Shown here: positions 47,468 through 54,751 of the stretch, piece after piece | How the letters are laid out: every line of letters begins with the position of its first letter | Numbering within the stretch: position 1 is the first letter of the stretch | Source: Nitrospirota bacterium | GTDB taxonomy: Bacteria; Nitrospirota; Thermodesulfovibrionia; UBA6902 | Direction of reading: 5' to 3' | NCBI GenBank assembly: GCA_016213935.1 | Contig: JACQZG010000015.1 | Coordinates: forward strand, 19,537 to 83,536 | DNA: 64,000 nt | Made by a program: the position numbers and the translations under genes | The notes under the pieces: model-generated | What the model was told of the DNA's origin: nothing | The model's database searches: none | The model's input: the letters and a program-made list of their open reading frames with translations, nothing else

Positions 47468-48442
47468 CTAAATCAGTTTTTTTAGGTCATCCACCGAAAA
47501 CCACCTGTCATTGGTATTGCTCGCGTACCTGAAGCCTTCTTTAACAGGCTTCCCGCCGTTTGAGACATGGCTCTCCCCTGACCACCATGTAAACTCAGGC
47601 TCGACGATGAAGAAATCATCAAACTCCAATGTATGCCTTGCATCGTCTTCGGTTATCATGACTTCATGTATCTTCTCTCCGGGCCTTATGCCTGCTATCT
47701 CGTGCGTGCACTCGGGGGCTATCGCTCGCGCGAGGTCCACTATCTTCATGCTCGGTATCTTGGGGACGAAAAGCTCGCCGCCTATTGTCATGGAGAGGCA
47801 TTTAAGGACAAAATCGACTCCTTGCTCAAGGGTTATCCAGAAGCGGGTCATATCGGGATGAGTGATGGGAATTCTTCCGGTCTTTTGTATCTCTTTAAAG
47901 AAAGGAATGACGCTTCCCCTGCTGCCGACGACATTGCCGTACCTGACGACGGAGAACCTTGTGCCGTGGTACCCGGAATAAGAGTTCCCCGCGATAAAGA
48001 GCTTGTCGGAACAGAGCTTTGTCGCGCCGTAAAGATTGATCGGGTTTGCCGCCTTGTCAGTGCTCAATGCCACGACCCTTTTCACTCCTCTGTCTATTGC
48101 CGCGTTTATAATATTCTCTGCACCGAGAATATTTGTCTTTATGACTTCAAAGGGGTTTCGTTCCGCGGCAGGAACCTGTTTGAGGGCCGCCGCGTGAATG
48201 ACATAATCGACACGGTCAAACGCCCTGTAAAGCCTGTCCTTGTCCCGCACGTCCCCGAGGAAATACCGGAGGCACGGATGCTCTTTTTCCGAAAACACCT
48301 GCGACATCTCAAACTGCTTCAGTTCATCCCGGCTCAGGATGATAAGCCTGTCAGGCTTGTATCTCTTGAGTATTATCTCCGTGCACTTCTTGCCGAACGA
48401 GCCTGTACCGCCTGTTATCAATATCGATTTTCCGTTTAGCAT
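47468..48442 (-). CDS. pseB: UDP-N-acetylglucosamine 4,6-dehydratase (inverting)
   Basis: 324 residues. PseB performs C5 inversion with 4,6-dehydration, starting the pseudaminic acid route. ILITGGTGSFGKKCTEIIL, IILSRDELKQFEMSQVF, FLGDVRDKDRLYRAFDRVDYVIHAAALKQVPAAERNPFE, ALSTDKAANPINLYGATKLCSDKLFI, RYGNVVGSRGSVIPFFKE and the C-terminal GLRPGEK-like GIRPGEKIHEVMIT. GGGGAG lies upstream of ATG 48442. First gene after the antiterminator and repeat-rich leader. Confidence 0.96.
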   Translation of the reverse strand: MLNGKSILITGGTGSFGKKCTEIILKRYKPDRLIILSRDELKQFEMSQVFSEKEHPCLRYFLGDVRDKDRLYRAFDRVDYVIHAAALKQVPAAERNPFEVIKTNILGAENIINAAIDRGVKRVVALSTDKAANPINLYGATKLCSDKLFIAGNSYSGYHGTRFSVVRYGNVVGSRGSVIPFFKEIQKTGRIPITHPDMTRFWITLEQGVDFVLKCLSMTIGGELFVPKIPSMKIVDLARAIAPECTHEIAGIRPGEKIHEVMITEDDARHTLEFDDFFIVEPEFTWWSGESHVSNGGKPVKEGFRYASNTNDRWFSVDDLKKLI

Positions 48443-48543
48443 GTTCTCCCCCGTTGAAAATTAGGCCTTCCTGACATTTTCCCGCACCTGTACATATTAA
48501 TTTATTTGCCTCTATTTTACACTGCTCCGCCCTTTCAGTTACA

Positions 48544-48563
48544 CCTGCCTGCCGTCAGGCAGG
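48544..48563. repeat. Family C palindrome
   Basis: CCTGCCTG-CCGT-CAGGCAGG, an 8-bp stem with a 4-nt loop, related to the copies at 2678-2698 and 62402-62422. Confidence 0.8.
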
Positions 48564-48607
48564 TTTCTGCAACCTAAGGGTGAAAATCCATTCATTCAAA
48601 TAAGATT

Positions 48608-48676
48608 GTCATACCCGCGAAGGCGGGTATCCAGAACATATTTAAAACCCTGGATTCCCGTTTCCACGGGAATGAC
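48608..48676. repeat. Family A repeat
   Basis: GTCATACCCGCG...CGCGGGTATCCAG-like first arm and CTGGATTCCCGT...ACGGGAATGAC second arm, 69 nt, in the leader upstream of pseB. Confidence 0.85.
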
Positions 48677-48711
48677 GACCAGATACCAAAAATAGTTTTT
48701 TCAACAGCCTT

Positions 48712-49230
48712 TTATATTCTCTCTACGTCAGAGGCGTATATCCTGAGCGCAACGCCCTGCGCAAGCACGTCAACGGAAAGGACGAGCATATGCCTCTCCG
48801 CCTTTTCGACAAGCAGGCCTTCAACGCCGCGCATTGGGCCTTTTATTATCCTGACCCTCTGCCCCTCTTTTAGATACGGATAAGGGTCAAGAGGTTCGTT
48901 ATTTTTAACAGCCTTTATGAGCGGGATTATCTGCTCTTCGGGCACAGGAACCGGCTCTCCCGGAGCGCCGCTTAAGAGATTGACCGCGCCGTTTATCTTG
49001 AGCACATTGAGAATATCCTGAGCCCTTCTCGGTATATGAACAAAAAGATATCCCGGAAAGAGGGGGAATGATATCATCTTCTTCCTGTCCTTCCATCTCC
49101 TGAGCCTCTCGACCGTGGGAAGAAACGCCTCGATGCCTTTCATCGTAAGCCTCTCGCGCACCTGAAACTCATGCCTTGACCTTACATTCAAGGCAAACCA
49201 TTGCGGCTCAATCACATTTATATTTTCCAT
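48712..49230 (-). CDS. NusG-family antiterminator (RfaH/UpxY-like)
   Basis: 172 residues. NGN domain about 1-115 (WFALNVRSRHEFQVRERLTMKGIEAFLPTVERLRRW, FPLFPGYLFVHIPRRAQDIL), then a KOW domain about 118-165 (EGQRVRIIKGPMRGVEGLLVEKAERHMLVLSVDVL). It is a specialised paralogue, not core nusG: it lacks the secE/ribosomal-protein neighbourhood and heads a polysaccharide operon, as UpxY and RfaH do. It probably lets RNA polymerase read through the long operon. Confidence 0.9.
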   Translation of the reverse strand: MENINVIEPQWFALNVRSRHEFQVRERLTMKGIEAFLPTVERLRRWKDRKKMISFPLFPGYLFVHIPRRAQDILNVLKINGAVNLLSGAPGEPVPVPEEQIIPLIKAVKNNEPLDPYPYLKEGQRVRIIKGPMRGVEGLLVEKAERHMLVLSVDVLAQGVALRIYASDVERI

Positions 49231-49266
49231 TTATGCTCCATAAAAGTTAATAATGTCCGTTTTTCA

Positions 49267-49345
49267 GTCATTCCCGAATGTCTTAATCGGGAATCCATAT
49301 TTCAAGTTGTTACCTCTGGATTCCCCGGTCAAGCCGGGGAATGAC
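49267..49345. repeat. Family A repeat
   Basis: GTCATTCCCGA...TCGGGAATCCA, spacer, CTGGATTCCCCGG...CCGGGGAATGAC (79 nt), between the regulator and antiterminator genes. Confidence 0.85.
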
Positions 49346-49405
49346 ACTCAATAATGTAATAACCCATCGCTTCAAGGGCTTTTGGAAGTGCTTATGCCGT
49401 AAAAA

Positions 49406-49996
49406 TCAAAGCGTATAAACCTTTGCCATATCAGCGCCAAACCCCTTTATCTGTTCCATCGCTTCTTCGGTCTTTAAAGAGGTGACAAGAATCACGTCAT
49501 ATTTAAGGTCTTTAAAATCCTCAAATGAATATACGTCATGCCCGAAAAAGCCTTTCTCTTCCATTCTGCTGTCGACAACGCCGACAAGCCTGAGAGGAAG
49601 CCCGCGCATTGAAATGTACGCAAGTTCAGCCACCTCGCCGTCGCCCCATATGAGGATATCCTCAACGCCCTTCTCAAGCATCTGCCTGTATGTCTCGTCT
49701 ATCTTTTTACGGACAGAGCCGAAATAGGTTATGGACTGGTTCATGTAGTTATAGGTGAGGCCGACCCTGAGCTTGAAGCCCGACGGGGTCAGTGCGTACT
49801 TCACCCTCTTCATCGGCCCCTTTGTTATCTTTATGTAGCCTTTCTTGGCGAGGCGTTTCATGTAGGCGTTGACAAGGCCGAGCGCAATATTGAGCTTGCT
49901 TGAGAGAGTTCTCTGCGTGATTGCGGCTTCCCTGTTTATTTCATCAAGGATTCTGAGGGTTATCTCGTCGTCCCTGCTGTTCTCGATGTTGTTCAT
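49406..49996 (-). CDS. Winged-helix regulator with Rossmann-like domain
   Basis: 196 residues. The N-terminal winged helix (about 12-75: ITLRILDEINREAAITQRTLSSKLNIALGLVNAYMKRLAKKGYIKI) is MarR/AsnC-like. It is followed by a domain resembling sugar-operon sensor/CoA-binding Rossmann folds: DILIWGDGEVAELAYISMRGLPLRLVGVVD (G-x-G-x2-A). First gene of the polysaccharide operon. A perfect palindrome over the start codon (49991-50005) suggests autoregulation. No SD; probably leaderless. Confidence 0.82.
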   Translation of the reverse strand: MNNIENSRDDEITLRILDEINREAAITQRTLSSKLNIALGLVNAYMKRLAKKGYIKITKGPMKRVKYALTPSGFKLRVGLTYNYMNQSITYFGSVRKKIDETYRQMLEKGVEDILIWGDGEVAELAYISMRGLPLRLVGVVDSRMEEKGFFGHDVYSFEDFKDLKYDVILVTSLKTEEAMEQIKGFGADMAKVYTL

Positions 49997-50031
49997 ATTA
50001 TGAACATACTAAGTTTAGGGGGATTTGTCAA
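49991..50031 (-). promoter_or_regulatory. Promoter and palindromic operator of the polysaccharide operon
   Basis: On the - strand: -35 TTGACA (50031-50026), 17-nt spacer, -10 TATGTT (50008-50003), then 6 nt to ATG 49996. The 15-nt perfect palindrome GTTCATATTATGAAC (49991-50005) overlaps the -10 and the start codon, the expected place for an autorepressor site. Confidence 0.7.
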
Positions 50032-50169
50032 GGGTAACGGCTTTATTTTTATGAATAATTGCTAATGAACGTTCATGTGGTGAACTGTCTGGAATTGTGG
50101 AGATTGTAGATGGCAAGATAATAGGAAGCGATAAATCAAACGATTTACCCCTTGAAACTTCTGCTATTT

Positions 50170-50207
50170 TATCGTAATATTAGTTACCGTAACGATGGTT
50201 ACGATAA
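50170..50207. promoter_or_regulatory. Nested inverted repeats upstream of the ATPase gene
   Basis: TTATCGTAA (50170-50178) pairs with TTACGATAA (50199-50207). Within it lie GTTACCGTAAC (50183-50193) and CGTAAC-GATG-GTTACG (50188-50203). Repeated GTTAC half-sites in both orientations look like an operator for a DNA-binding protein. The gene starts 22 nt downstream. Confidence 0.5.
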
Positions 50208-50228
50208 TTTGACAGTTAGGTTTGAACT

Positions 50229-51548
50229 ATGAGATTTTATAATCGCAAACAGGAGATACAGGAGCTTACCACGCTCTACAATCAGACAAAAGACTCCGCG
50301 CGCATGGCGGTGATTACCGGCAGAAGGCGTGTCGGCAAGACTATGCTTGCTTTGGAATTTGCCGGCAAATATAAATTTATTTATCTGTTCGTCTCCAGGA
50401 AGGCGGAGCATCTGCTCTGCATGGAATACATTGATGAAATCAAGAAGCATTTTACCCTTCCGGTGCTTGGAGACATAAAATATTTCAGGGACGTATTTGC
50501 CCTTCTTCTTGAACTTTCAAGACAGGAGCAGTTTGTTGTGATAGTTGATGAATTTCAGGAGTTCTATAATGTGAATCCTGCAGTATATTCCGAGATTCAG
50601 CGTCTATGGGATTTGAATAAATCAAAATGCAGAATGAATCTCATCTGTATAGGATCTGTTTATTCTTTGATGCATAAAATATTTGAAGAGTCAAAAGAGC
50701 CTTTATTCGGGAGAGCGGACAGGATACTTTTCCTTAAGCCCTTTACCATAAAAGATACATACAGAGTATTATCAGATCACGGCGCTGATGATATGAAGTC
50801 ACTGTTTGACTGTTATGTATTTACCGCAGGGATGCCGAAATATCTGGACATGCTGACATCAAATTCAGCGCTGTCTTACAAAGATATACTTGATTTTATG
50901 CTAACCCCTAATTCTCCCTTTATAAATGAGGGAAGAAACCTGCTTATAGAAGAGTTCGGAAAGGAGTACGGGACATATTTTTCGATACTTGAACTTATAT
51001 CCATCGGCAAGACAGCACGGACAGAGATAGAATCTGTATTAGAGATACACGCAGGGGCTTATCTGGCAAGACTGGAGAATGACTATGCGCTGATCTCAAG
51101 GCATAAACCTGTTGGCGCCAAGCCTGGCTCTCGTTTGCAGAAATATAAAATAACCGACAATTTCCTTAACTTCTGGTTCCGGTTTATTTTCCGCAACCGG
51201 TCTGCGGCAGAGACGGAGAACTTTTCTTATATTAAGGAAATTATCAACAGGGATTATTCGAGCTATTCCGGACGGATGCTTGAAAGTTTCTTTCATCAGC
51301 TATTTGCCGAAACAGGAAACTATAATGTGGTCGGATCATATTGGGAGAAGGGAAATCAAAATGAAATCGATCTTGTTGCGATCAATGATCTGAAGAAGGA
51401 AATCACTCTGGCCGATATCAAGATTGACAGGAAAAAGATAAACCTTAACGCGCTGAAGAAAAGGTCACAAGGACTGCTCATCAGATATCCCGGGTACAAA
51501 GCTAAATGGCTTGGATTGAGCCTGGGAGATGTTAAGGATTATCTGTAG
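50229..51548 (+). CDS. Archaeal-type AAA ATPase with DUF234/nuclease-like C-terminus
   Basis: 439 residues. Walker A GRRRVGKT (about 31-38), Walker B FVVIVDEFQEF (about 101-111), then a winged-helix-like region (ISIGKTARTEIESVLEIHAGAYLARLENDYALI). The C-terminal domain carries the pattern ESFFHQLF...NEIDLVAIN...ITLADIKI, resembling a PD-(D/E)XK fold (E, D, D-x-K). The family (ATPase_2 plus DUF234) is widespread but functionally unclear, often in mobile or defence settings. It is a lone + strand gene, lower in G+C, inserted between the polysaccharide operon and wbaP. Confidence 0.85.
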   Translation: MRFYNRKQEIQELTTLYNQTKDSARMAVITGRRRVGKTMLALEFAGKYKFIYLFVSRKAEHLLCMEYIDEIKKHFTLPVLGDIKYFRDVFALLLELSRQEQFVVIVDEFQEFYNVNPAVYSEIQRLWDLNKSKCRMNLICIGSVYSLMHKIFEESKEPLFGRADRILFLKPFTIKDTYRVLSDHGADDMKSLFDCYVFTAGMPKYLDMLTSNSALSYKDILDFMLTPNSPFINEGRNLLIEEFGKEYGTYFSILELISIGKTARTEIESVLEIHAGAYLARLENDYALISRHKPVGAKPGSRLQKYKITDNFLNFWFRFIFRNRSAAETENFSYIKEIINRDYSSYSGRMLESFFHQLFAETGNYNVVGSYWEKGNQNEIDLVAINDLKKEITLADIKIDRKKINLNALKKRSQGLLIRYPGYKAKWLGLSLGDVKDYL

Positions 51549-51721
51549 CAACTGTATATGAGGTGGTCTGGGGGGGAGCTGATTTATTTGCCTGTTTGCA
51601 AGCCTGACCCTGTTCGTTTTTATGACCCCCGTTCGTTCCCCATAGTTTATGCGTATTTTCTAATTGGATTGTCTTAATATGCTTTTACGCTATATTTGGC
51701 GTCAGACTTTACCATCGACAT

Positions 51722-53143
51722 CTACCACGCCCCTTCGCGCCTGAAGACGACCTTGAGCGTCCTGAAGAGAAGGACTATGTCAAGCCAGAGGTTCCAGTTC
51801 CTGACATACCACGAGTCGAGCGCTATCCTGTAATCATACGTTGTGCCGCTCCTTCCGCTCACCTGCCATAGGCCGGTTATGCCGGGCGGCACGCCGAAGC
51901 AGAGCTTCGCCTTGTCCTTGTAATAGTCGTCTATCTCCGTCTGCGTCACAGGGCGGGGGCCCACGAGGCTCATGTCTCCTTTGAGCACATTAAGTATCTG
52001 CGGCAGTTCGTCAAGAGATGTCCTCCTCAGAAAACGCCCTATCTTCGTGACCCTCGGGTCATTCTTCAGTTTCCAGTTTGCCTCCCATTCCCGCCTTGCC
52101 TCAGGGTCTTCAGCCATCAGCTTCTGAAACCTCTCCTCCGCGTCCGCGTACATCGTCCTGAATTTGTAGCATCCGAAAAGCATGCTATTTCGTCCAACCC
52201 TCTCCTGTGAATAGAGCACCGGCCCTCTTGAAGTTGTCTTGATGAGAAGCGCGATAATCAGCATGGGGACGGCAAGAATGATAAAGAGAAGGAGGCTGAC
52301 GGTAAAATCAAAAACCTTTTTGGTGAGTTTGTTCAGAGGCCTCGCGAGGTTGTTCTTCACCTCGAGTCCGACGACCTGCTCCTGAAAGAAGTTGAGCAGT
52401 TCCGTGCCGAGCACTGCTATGCCGAAGAGGTCGGGGATGAGGAGTATGTTCTGCGCCTTATGCTGAAGGTTGCTTATGATACTGATGAGCCGCTCCCTTT
52501 TGCATTCCGGCATCGCTATGACAACATCATGTATGTCATATTTGTCTATAAAACTCTCGGCCTCATCCACCTTTCCGAGGACTTCAATGCCTTCCACTCT
52601 CTTCCCTGTTTTTTCAGTGTCATCGTCAAGAAAACCGACAATGCTGAAGCCGAGGTTTCTGTCCCTTCTCAAAGCCTTTGATATCATCTCGCCCGTAGCG
52701 CCCGCCCCGAGAATAAGGACATTGCTCTTTAAGAGACCCGCATTTATCAGCGCCCGCTTGGAGTTTATCCTGATAAGAGGCATTATCGGGAACGAGACGA
52801 ATCCCATGACAACGATAACGGTTCTTGATACCTGCTCTCCTATCTTTCCGAGAAAGAGGACGCTGAAGACCGCGAGAGTCGCGAAGAATACGGCCTTCCA
52901 GAGTATCTTTATCTCATCCCAGAAGGAAGGGCGCTTCGTGTAAAGACCTTCATAGGCGAAAAAGGTGAGCCAGATCGGAAATATCCACCAGAAGAAGGCG
53001 ACCCCTTTAAGGGTTGCCTCGGGAAAACGGAAGAAGAAAGGGAAGATGCTCTTTCTGAGAAATATGGCGGCTTCGAGCGAAGCAAAGATCGCCAAGATAT
53101 CCGCGATAAAAAGGAGTAATATCCCAAGCCGCTTTCTCTTCAT
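51722..53143 (-). CDS. wbaP: Undecaprenyl-phosphate sugar phosphotransferase (WbaP type)
   Basis: 473-residue polyprenyl glycosylphosphotransferase that starts repeat-unit assembly by moving sugar-1-phosphate to undecaprenyl phosphate. Five N-terminal membrane helices (about 1-115), a Rossmann-like domain (NVLILGAGATGEMISKALRR), one helix at about 285-308, then the catalytic domain: RGPVLYSQERVGRNSMLFGCYKFRTMY, LRRTSLDELPQILNVLKGDMSLVGPRPV, CFGVPPGITGLWQVSGRSGTTYDYRIALDSWYVRNW. TATACT lies 6 nt upstream of ATG 53143 with no SD. The sugar may be Gal-1-P or another hexose-1-P. Confidence 0.93.
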   Translation of the reverse strand: MKRKRLGILLLFIADILAIFASLEAAIFLRKSIFPFFFRFPEATLKGVAFFWWIFPIWLTFFAYEGLYTKRPSFWDEIKILWKAVFFATLAVFSVLFLGKIGEQVSRTVIVVMGFVSFPIMPLIRINSKRALINAGLLKSNVLILGAGATGEMISKALRRDRNLGFSIVGFLDDDTEKTGKRVEGIEVLGKVDEAESFIDKYDIHDVVIAMPECKRERLISIISNLQHKAQNILLIPDLFGIAVLGTELLNFFQEQVVGLEVKNNLARPLNKLTKKVFDFTVSLLLFIILAVPMLIIALLIKTTSRGPVLYSQERVGRNSMLFGCYKFRTMYADAEERFQKLMAEDPEARREWEANWKLKNDPRVTKIGRFLRRTSLDELPQILNVLKGDMSLVGPRPVTQTEIDDYYKDKAKLCFGVPPGITGLWQVSGRSGTTYDYRIALDSWYVRNWNLWLDIVLLFRTLKVVFRREGAW

Positions 53144-53149
53144 TTTTTT

Positions 53150-53155
53150 AGTATA
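53150..53155 (-). promoter_or_regulatory. TATACT -10 hexamer 6 nt before the wbaP start
   Basis: On the - strand TATACT is followed by AAAAAA and then ATG. No SD; a leaderless start is likely. The -35 is poor. Confidence 0.45.
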
Positions 53156-53232
53156 CGATTTTTTAGAAAATATGTGACTGCCGGATGCAGGTTAACCCTC
53201 TTCCCAACGCCTCAGAGAGATGGGATCGCGAG

Positions 53233-54084
53233 CTAAAAATTTAAACTCAAAAACTTATAGATAAGTTTTGCCGTCAAAAAATCGGGCGACCTGTCCGCGG
53301 AGGGGCATAGCTCCATGATGTCAAATCCGATAACCTTTCTCTTTTTTGAAACGCGTTCAAGCAGGCCGAGCACGTCATACCATCCAAGCCCTCCCGGCTC
53401 CGGCGTGCCTGTTGAAGGCATGAGAGAAGGGTCAAAGACATCAAGGTCTATCGTTACATACACATTGCGGGTCAGCCTCTTTACGACATCATCAATCCAG
53501 CCCCTGTTTCTCACTATTTCGGAGGCAAGAAAAAGGTTCTTTCTGTTTATGCGAGGCAGTTCGGATGAGTCCATGCTCCTTATGCCTATGGAGACCACTT
53601 TCCGGGAGACATCTTTTGCCCTTGCCATAATGCAGGCGTGGTTGTATTTGCTCCCTTCGTACGAATCGCGCATGTCAGAGTGGGCGTCAAGCTGAAGGAC
53701 TGTGATATCTTTAAAAGATTCAGCATGCGCCTTTATCGAGCCGAATGAGACAGCGTGCTCGCCTCCGAGCACGACGACGAACTTGCCGTCGTCCAGATAT
53801 TTGCGGGCCCTTCCATAGACGCTCCTTACCATCGAGGCAGAGGTGCGGGAGATAACCTCCTCCGCAGTGTAAATGCCCCTCTTATATACCTCGGAATCCG
53901 TCTCGATGTCATATAGCTCCATGTTTTTGGAAGCTTCGATTATGGCCGCCGGCCCTTTGTCAGCGCCCTTTATCCAGGTGCTGGTCATGTCAAACGGCAC
54001 GGGGAGTATTACTATTTGAGAGTTTTTGTAAGAGGAGTATTCTTGCGGCAATCCGCCGAAGTTGTGAGGGGACTGACCCTTCAA
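53233..54084 (-). CDS. speB: Agmatinase
   Basis: 283-residue ureohydrolase that converts agmatine to putrescine and urea. The Mn-binding motifs are all present: GGEHAVSFGS, DAHSDMRDSYEGSKYNHAC, SIGIRSMDSSE and TIDLDVFDPSLMPSTGTPEPGGL. It starts with TTG 54084 immediately after the pdaD stop (TAATTG), so it is cotranscribed with the decarboxylase that makes its substrate. Confidence 0.95.
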   Translation of the reverse strand: MKGQSPHNFGGLPQEYSSYKNSQIVILPVPFDMTSTWIKGADKGPAAIIEASKNMELYDIETDSEVYKRGIYTAEEVISRTSASMVRSVYGRARKYLDDGKFVVVLGGEHAVSFGSIKAHAESFKDITVLQLDAHSDMRDSYEGSKYNHACIMARAKDVSRKVVSIGIRSMDSSELPRINRKNLFLASEIVRNRGWIDDVVKRLTRNVYVTIDLDVFDPSLMPSTGTPEPGGLGWYDVLGLLERVSKKRKVIGFDIMELCPSADRSPDFLTAKLIYKFLSLNF

Positions 54085-54630
54085 TTAATCCATCAGAAGG
54101 ACTGCGGCCGCGATAACGGTAGTCCACTTCCCGAACTTATCGCCCTCCGCAGACTGGCAGACATTGGTGGATTTAAAGATGTACTTGCTCGCCTTGTACA
54201 CCTGTTTTCTCGCGTCCCACGCCTCGTCAGGGTCGAATGTTATGCCGAGAGTGGTTGCAAGCATTGATGCGGCAAGGTCTTCGGCATAATCGCCGGCCTT
54301 TCTGGCGGTCTCTCCAAAAGAGTGGTGCTCTGAAAGATAGCCGTAGTTCTTGCTGTCCTTTGGAACGGCGAGGCCGACGGCGGAAGAGACGAGCCTGTTC
54401 GGCTCATTCGTGGAATTCCTCGCCATCACGCAGTAAGTAATCTGCCCCGGCTCTATCATCTCAAGCCCCTTGGCGCGTGTGATTATCTTGCATCCGGGAG
54501 GGAAGATGCTCGAGACATAGACGAGGTTGCACTTCTCTATCCCGGCCTTTCTCAGCGCCATCTCAAAAGAAGCGAGGTTGTCCTTGTGAATCCCTACGCC
54601 TTTTGTGAAGAATATTTTTCTGGGTATCAT
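54085..54630 (-). CDS. pdaD: Pyruvoyl-dependent arginine decarboxylase
   Basis: 181 residues. It makes agmatine from arginine using a pyruvoyl group formed by self-cleavage at a Ser-Ser pair, here in [13 protein letters not shown] (about residue 83). Other features: [67 protein letters not shown]. This small pyruvoyl enzyme is typical of archaea, chlamydiae and some deep bacteria, not the PLP-dependent SpeA/AdiA. First gene of a two-gene putrescine operon with speB. Confidence 0.94.
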   Translation of the reverse strand: MIPRKIFFTKGVGIHKDNLASFEMALRKAGIEKCNLVYVSSIFPPGCKIITRAKGLEMIEPGQITYCVMARNSTNEPNRLVSSAVGLAVPKDSKNYGYLSEHHSFGETARKAGDYAEDLAASMLATTLGITFDPDEAWDARKQVYKASKYIFKSTNVCQSAEGDKFGKWTTVIAAAVLLMD

Positions 54631-54638
54631 TACTGATA

Positions 54639-54644
54639 ATTATA
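54639..54644 (-). promoter_or_regulatory. TATAAT -10 hexamer upstream of pdaD
   Basis: TATAAT on the - strand ends 8 nt before ATG 54630, with no SD between. It suggests a leaderless pdaD-speB transcript; the -35 is not clear. Confidence 0.45.
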
Positions 54645-54716
54645 CCTTAAATAATCGGCAACAATGCAATACGGTAACGCAACCGAAATTTTTTTTCAAG
54701 TACCCCCGGGGCGCCA

Positions 54717-54745
54717 TTGAATTTAAGGGATGAATCCCATAATAT
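54717..54745 (+). promoter_or_regulatory. hisH promoter
   Basis: TTGAAT (54717-54722), 17-nt spacer containing the small hairpin GGGATGAATCCC, and TAATAT (54740-54745). The -10 ends 6 nt before ATG 54752 and there is no SD, so the mRNA may begin at the start codon. Confidence 0.6.
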
Positions 54746-54751
54746 AAAAAC

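Larger units (their letters stand above)
48443..48711. other. Leader/intergenic region between antiterminator gene and pseB
   Basis: 269 nt without a gene. It holds a family A repeat (48608-48676), a family C hairpin (48544-48563) and, on the - strand at 48532-48520, GGGCGGAGCAGTG, which loosely resembles the ops core of RfaH-dependent leaders (one deletion and one insertion). If the NusG paralogue acts on this operon, its recognition site should be here or upstream of 49996. Confidence 0.5.

Noticed and set aside
48608..49345. Spaced family A repeats as a CRISPR array
   Set aside because: Copies are palindromic double hairpins at irregular distances, separated by genes, with no spacer structure or cas genes.
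51549..51721. Gene or regulatory RNA in the gap after the ATPase gene
   Set aside because: No ORF, no convincing hairpin with T-run; only short GACCC-containing stretches.
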